NCBI GenBank assembly: GCA_003171295.1
Contig: PMYF01000513.1
Coordinates: 1 to 5,391 of the forward strand
Direction: 5' to 3'
DNA from: Acidobacteriota bacterium
Lineage (GTDB): Bacteria; Acidobacteriota; Terriglobia; UBA7540
DNA length: 5,391 nucleotides
The position numbers were made by a program, and so were the translations under genes. The notes beneath the pieces are model-generated. The model was not told the DNA's origin, made no database searches, and saw nothing but the letters and a program-made list of their open reading frames with translations. Shown piece after piece: positions 4,197-5,391 of the stretch (position 1 is its first letter; each line of letters opens with the position of its first letter).

Positions 4197-5391
4197 ATGC
4201 CTGCTCGCACCATGTTCGAAAAGATCTGGGAGGCTCATCTCGTTGCCGAGGAGCCTGGCCAACCCGCTCTCATTTATATCGACCGGCACCTCGTCCATGA
4301 AGGCACGTCGCCGCAAGCTTTTTCCGGCCTTAGGGTCGCGGGGCGCAAAGTCCGCCGGCCCGACCTGACCTTCGCCGTGATGGACCACTCCGTGCCGACC
4401 AAGGACCGTCACTTGCCGATGGCAGACCATGTAGCTGCCGCGCAGTTTGAAGCGCTCGAACGCAATTGCCGCGAGCATGGAATTCTGCTTTTCAATATGC
4501 AGAGTCCCCAACAAGGCATCGTGCACGTGATCGGCCCGGGACTTGGCATCACGCAGCCTGGCCAGACGATTGTTTGCGGCGATAGTCACACCTCGACGCA
4601 CGGAGCCTTCGGCGCCCTGGCCTTTGGCATCGGCACGAGCGAGGTCGAACACGTGCTCGCCACGCAGTGCCTTTCGCAATTCAAGTCGAAGACGATGCTG
4701 GTGCGCGTCGAGGGCCGCTGCGTGCCGGGCGTGACCGGAAAAGACATCATCCTGGCCATCATCGGAAAAATCGGGATCGCCGGCGGCAACGGCCACGTGA
4801 TCGAATACGCCGGCGAAGCCATTCGCGCCCTCTCCATGGATGGCCGCATGACCGTCTGCAATATGAGCATCGAAGGCGGCGCGCGTGCCGGCATGATCGC
4901 TCCAGACCAGACCACGTTTGCTTATCTCGAGGGCCGTCCCTTCGTGCCGCGCGGCAAGGATTTCGAGCGCGCGCTGGACCGTTGGAAATCTCTGCCCAGC
5001 GACGCTGGCGCAAAATACGATGCGGTGATTGAATTTGACGCCGCCCGGATCGCTCCGCAAGTTACCTGGGGCACCAACCCCGGCATGGTCACGGACGTTA
5101 CGGGAAGCGTGCCGGACCCGAACTCCTTCACCGACCCTGTGGATCGCGAGGCCGCGACCCGCGCGCTTGAATACATGGGACTCGCCCCCGGCACGCGCAT
5201 CGCGGATATCCCACTCGACCGCGTTTTTATCGGTTCCTGCACGAACGGGCGCCTGGAGGATCTGCGACTGGCGGCACGCGTGGTGGCGGGCAAGCACGTC
5301 GCCAAGAACCTCAAGGAAGCCCTGGTGGTTCCCGGCTCCATGCGCCTCAAGGCGCTGGCGGAAGCGGAAGGCCTGGACAAGATTTTCCGCG
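4197..5391 (+). CDS. leuC: 3-isopropylmalate dehydratase large subunit (LeuC), 3' truncated by window edge
   Basis: LeuC, with LeuD, isomerises 2-isopropylmalate to 3-isopropylmalate in leucine biosynthesis in the cytoplasm, using a [4Fe-4S] cluster. 398 codons are present of about 465-475 usual. Visible family motifs are the start MPARTMFEKIWEAH, IDRHLVHEGTSPQAF (28-42), MDHSVPTKDRHLP (62-74), VCGDSHTSTHGAFG (126-139), GTSEVEHVLATQ (146-157), EGGARAGMIAPD (226-237), and GSCTNGR (346-352) with cluster ligand Cys348. The two remaining cluster cysteines (CxxC, about residue 410) lie beyond the window. ATG 4197 was chosen because family members begin MPART; an in-frame TAA lies at 4146-4148. No strong Shine-Dalgarno is seen, despite a strong promoter. 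The second Met (4212) is a less likely start. LeuD is probably downstream. The aconitase-family isomerase fold is intact as far as seen. Confidence 0.97.
   Translation, partial: MPARTMFEKIWEAHLVAEEPGQPALIYIDRHLVHEGTSPQAFSGLRVAGRKVRRPDLTFAVMDHSVPTKDRHLPMADHVAAAQFEALERNCREHGILLFNMQSPQQGIVHVIGPGLGITQPGQTIVCGDSHTSTHGAFGALAFGIGTSEVEHVLATQCLSQFKSKTMLVRVEGRCVPGVTGKDIILAIIGKIGIAGGNGHVIEYAGEAIRALSMDGRMTVCNMSIEGGARAGMIAPDQTTFAYLEGRPFVPRGKDFERALDRWKSLPSDAGAKYDAVIEFDAARIAPQVTWGTNPGMVTDVTGSVPDPNSFTDPVDREAATRALEYMGLAPGTRIADIPLDRVFIGSCTNGRLEDLRLAARVVAGKHVAKNLKEALVVPGSMRLKALAEAEGLDKIFR

Noticed and set aside
4149..5297. A 382-codon reverse open frame opposite leuC
   Set aside because: It is antisense to a frame with unmistakable LeuC motifs; long antisense frames are common opposite GC-rich genes, and its low-complexity Arg/His/Ala-rich product resembles no family.

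Overview
The window looks like a piece of a moderately GC-rich, free-living bacterial chromosome. Acidobacteriota is my best guess. This is an inference from the style of the LeuC protein, the Tat-exported FG-GAP/VCBS protein and the abundant small palindromic repeats; no rRNA or other decisive marker is present.

Left part (about 1-2400) is accessory and repeat-rich. After a possible gene tail (2-112) come three direct copies of an ~89 bp repeat (from 274, 1215 and 2003) that separate small gene modules. Between copies 1 and 2 lies a translationally coupled DUF4160-DUF2442 pair (439-687, 674-1087), possibly a toxin-antitoxin-like module. Between copies 2 and 3 lies a lower-GC orphan gene (1384-1779). 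Each long repeat ends in a hairpin, and three more hairpins of the same family occur without the long flank (1110-1150 and 1871-1914 inverted, 2118-2158 direct). Most carry GTAG at the foot of the stem, as do two unrelated hairpins (172-200 and 1188-1210). That is the hallmark of REP palindromes mobilised by REP-associated tyrosine transposases (RAYTs). No RAYT gene is in the window. Right of the last hairpin is a remnant of an MmeI-like DNA methyltransferase/type IIL restriction enzyme (2160-2378, minus) whose homology stops at the repeat.

Middle (2379-2704) has no recognisable gene but holds a GC-rich 8-bp hairpin and a 71-nt segment able to fold as a branched structure.

Right part (2705-5391) looks like ordinary chromosome. 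A Tat-signal FG-GAP/VCBS beta-propeller protein is on the minus strand (2705-4000). Divergent from it is leuC (4197 to the window edge), the large subunit of 3-isopropylmalate dehydratase, preceded by a near-consensus sigma-70 promoter (TTGATA-17-TATAAT). leuC serves leucine biosynthesis and would need LeuD, presumably downstream. The propeller gene has no evident functional link to it.
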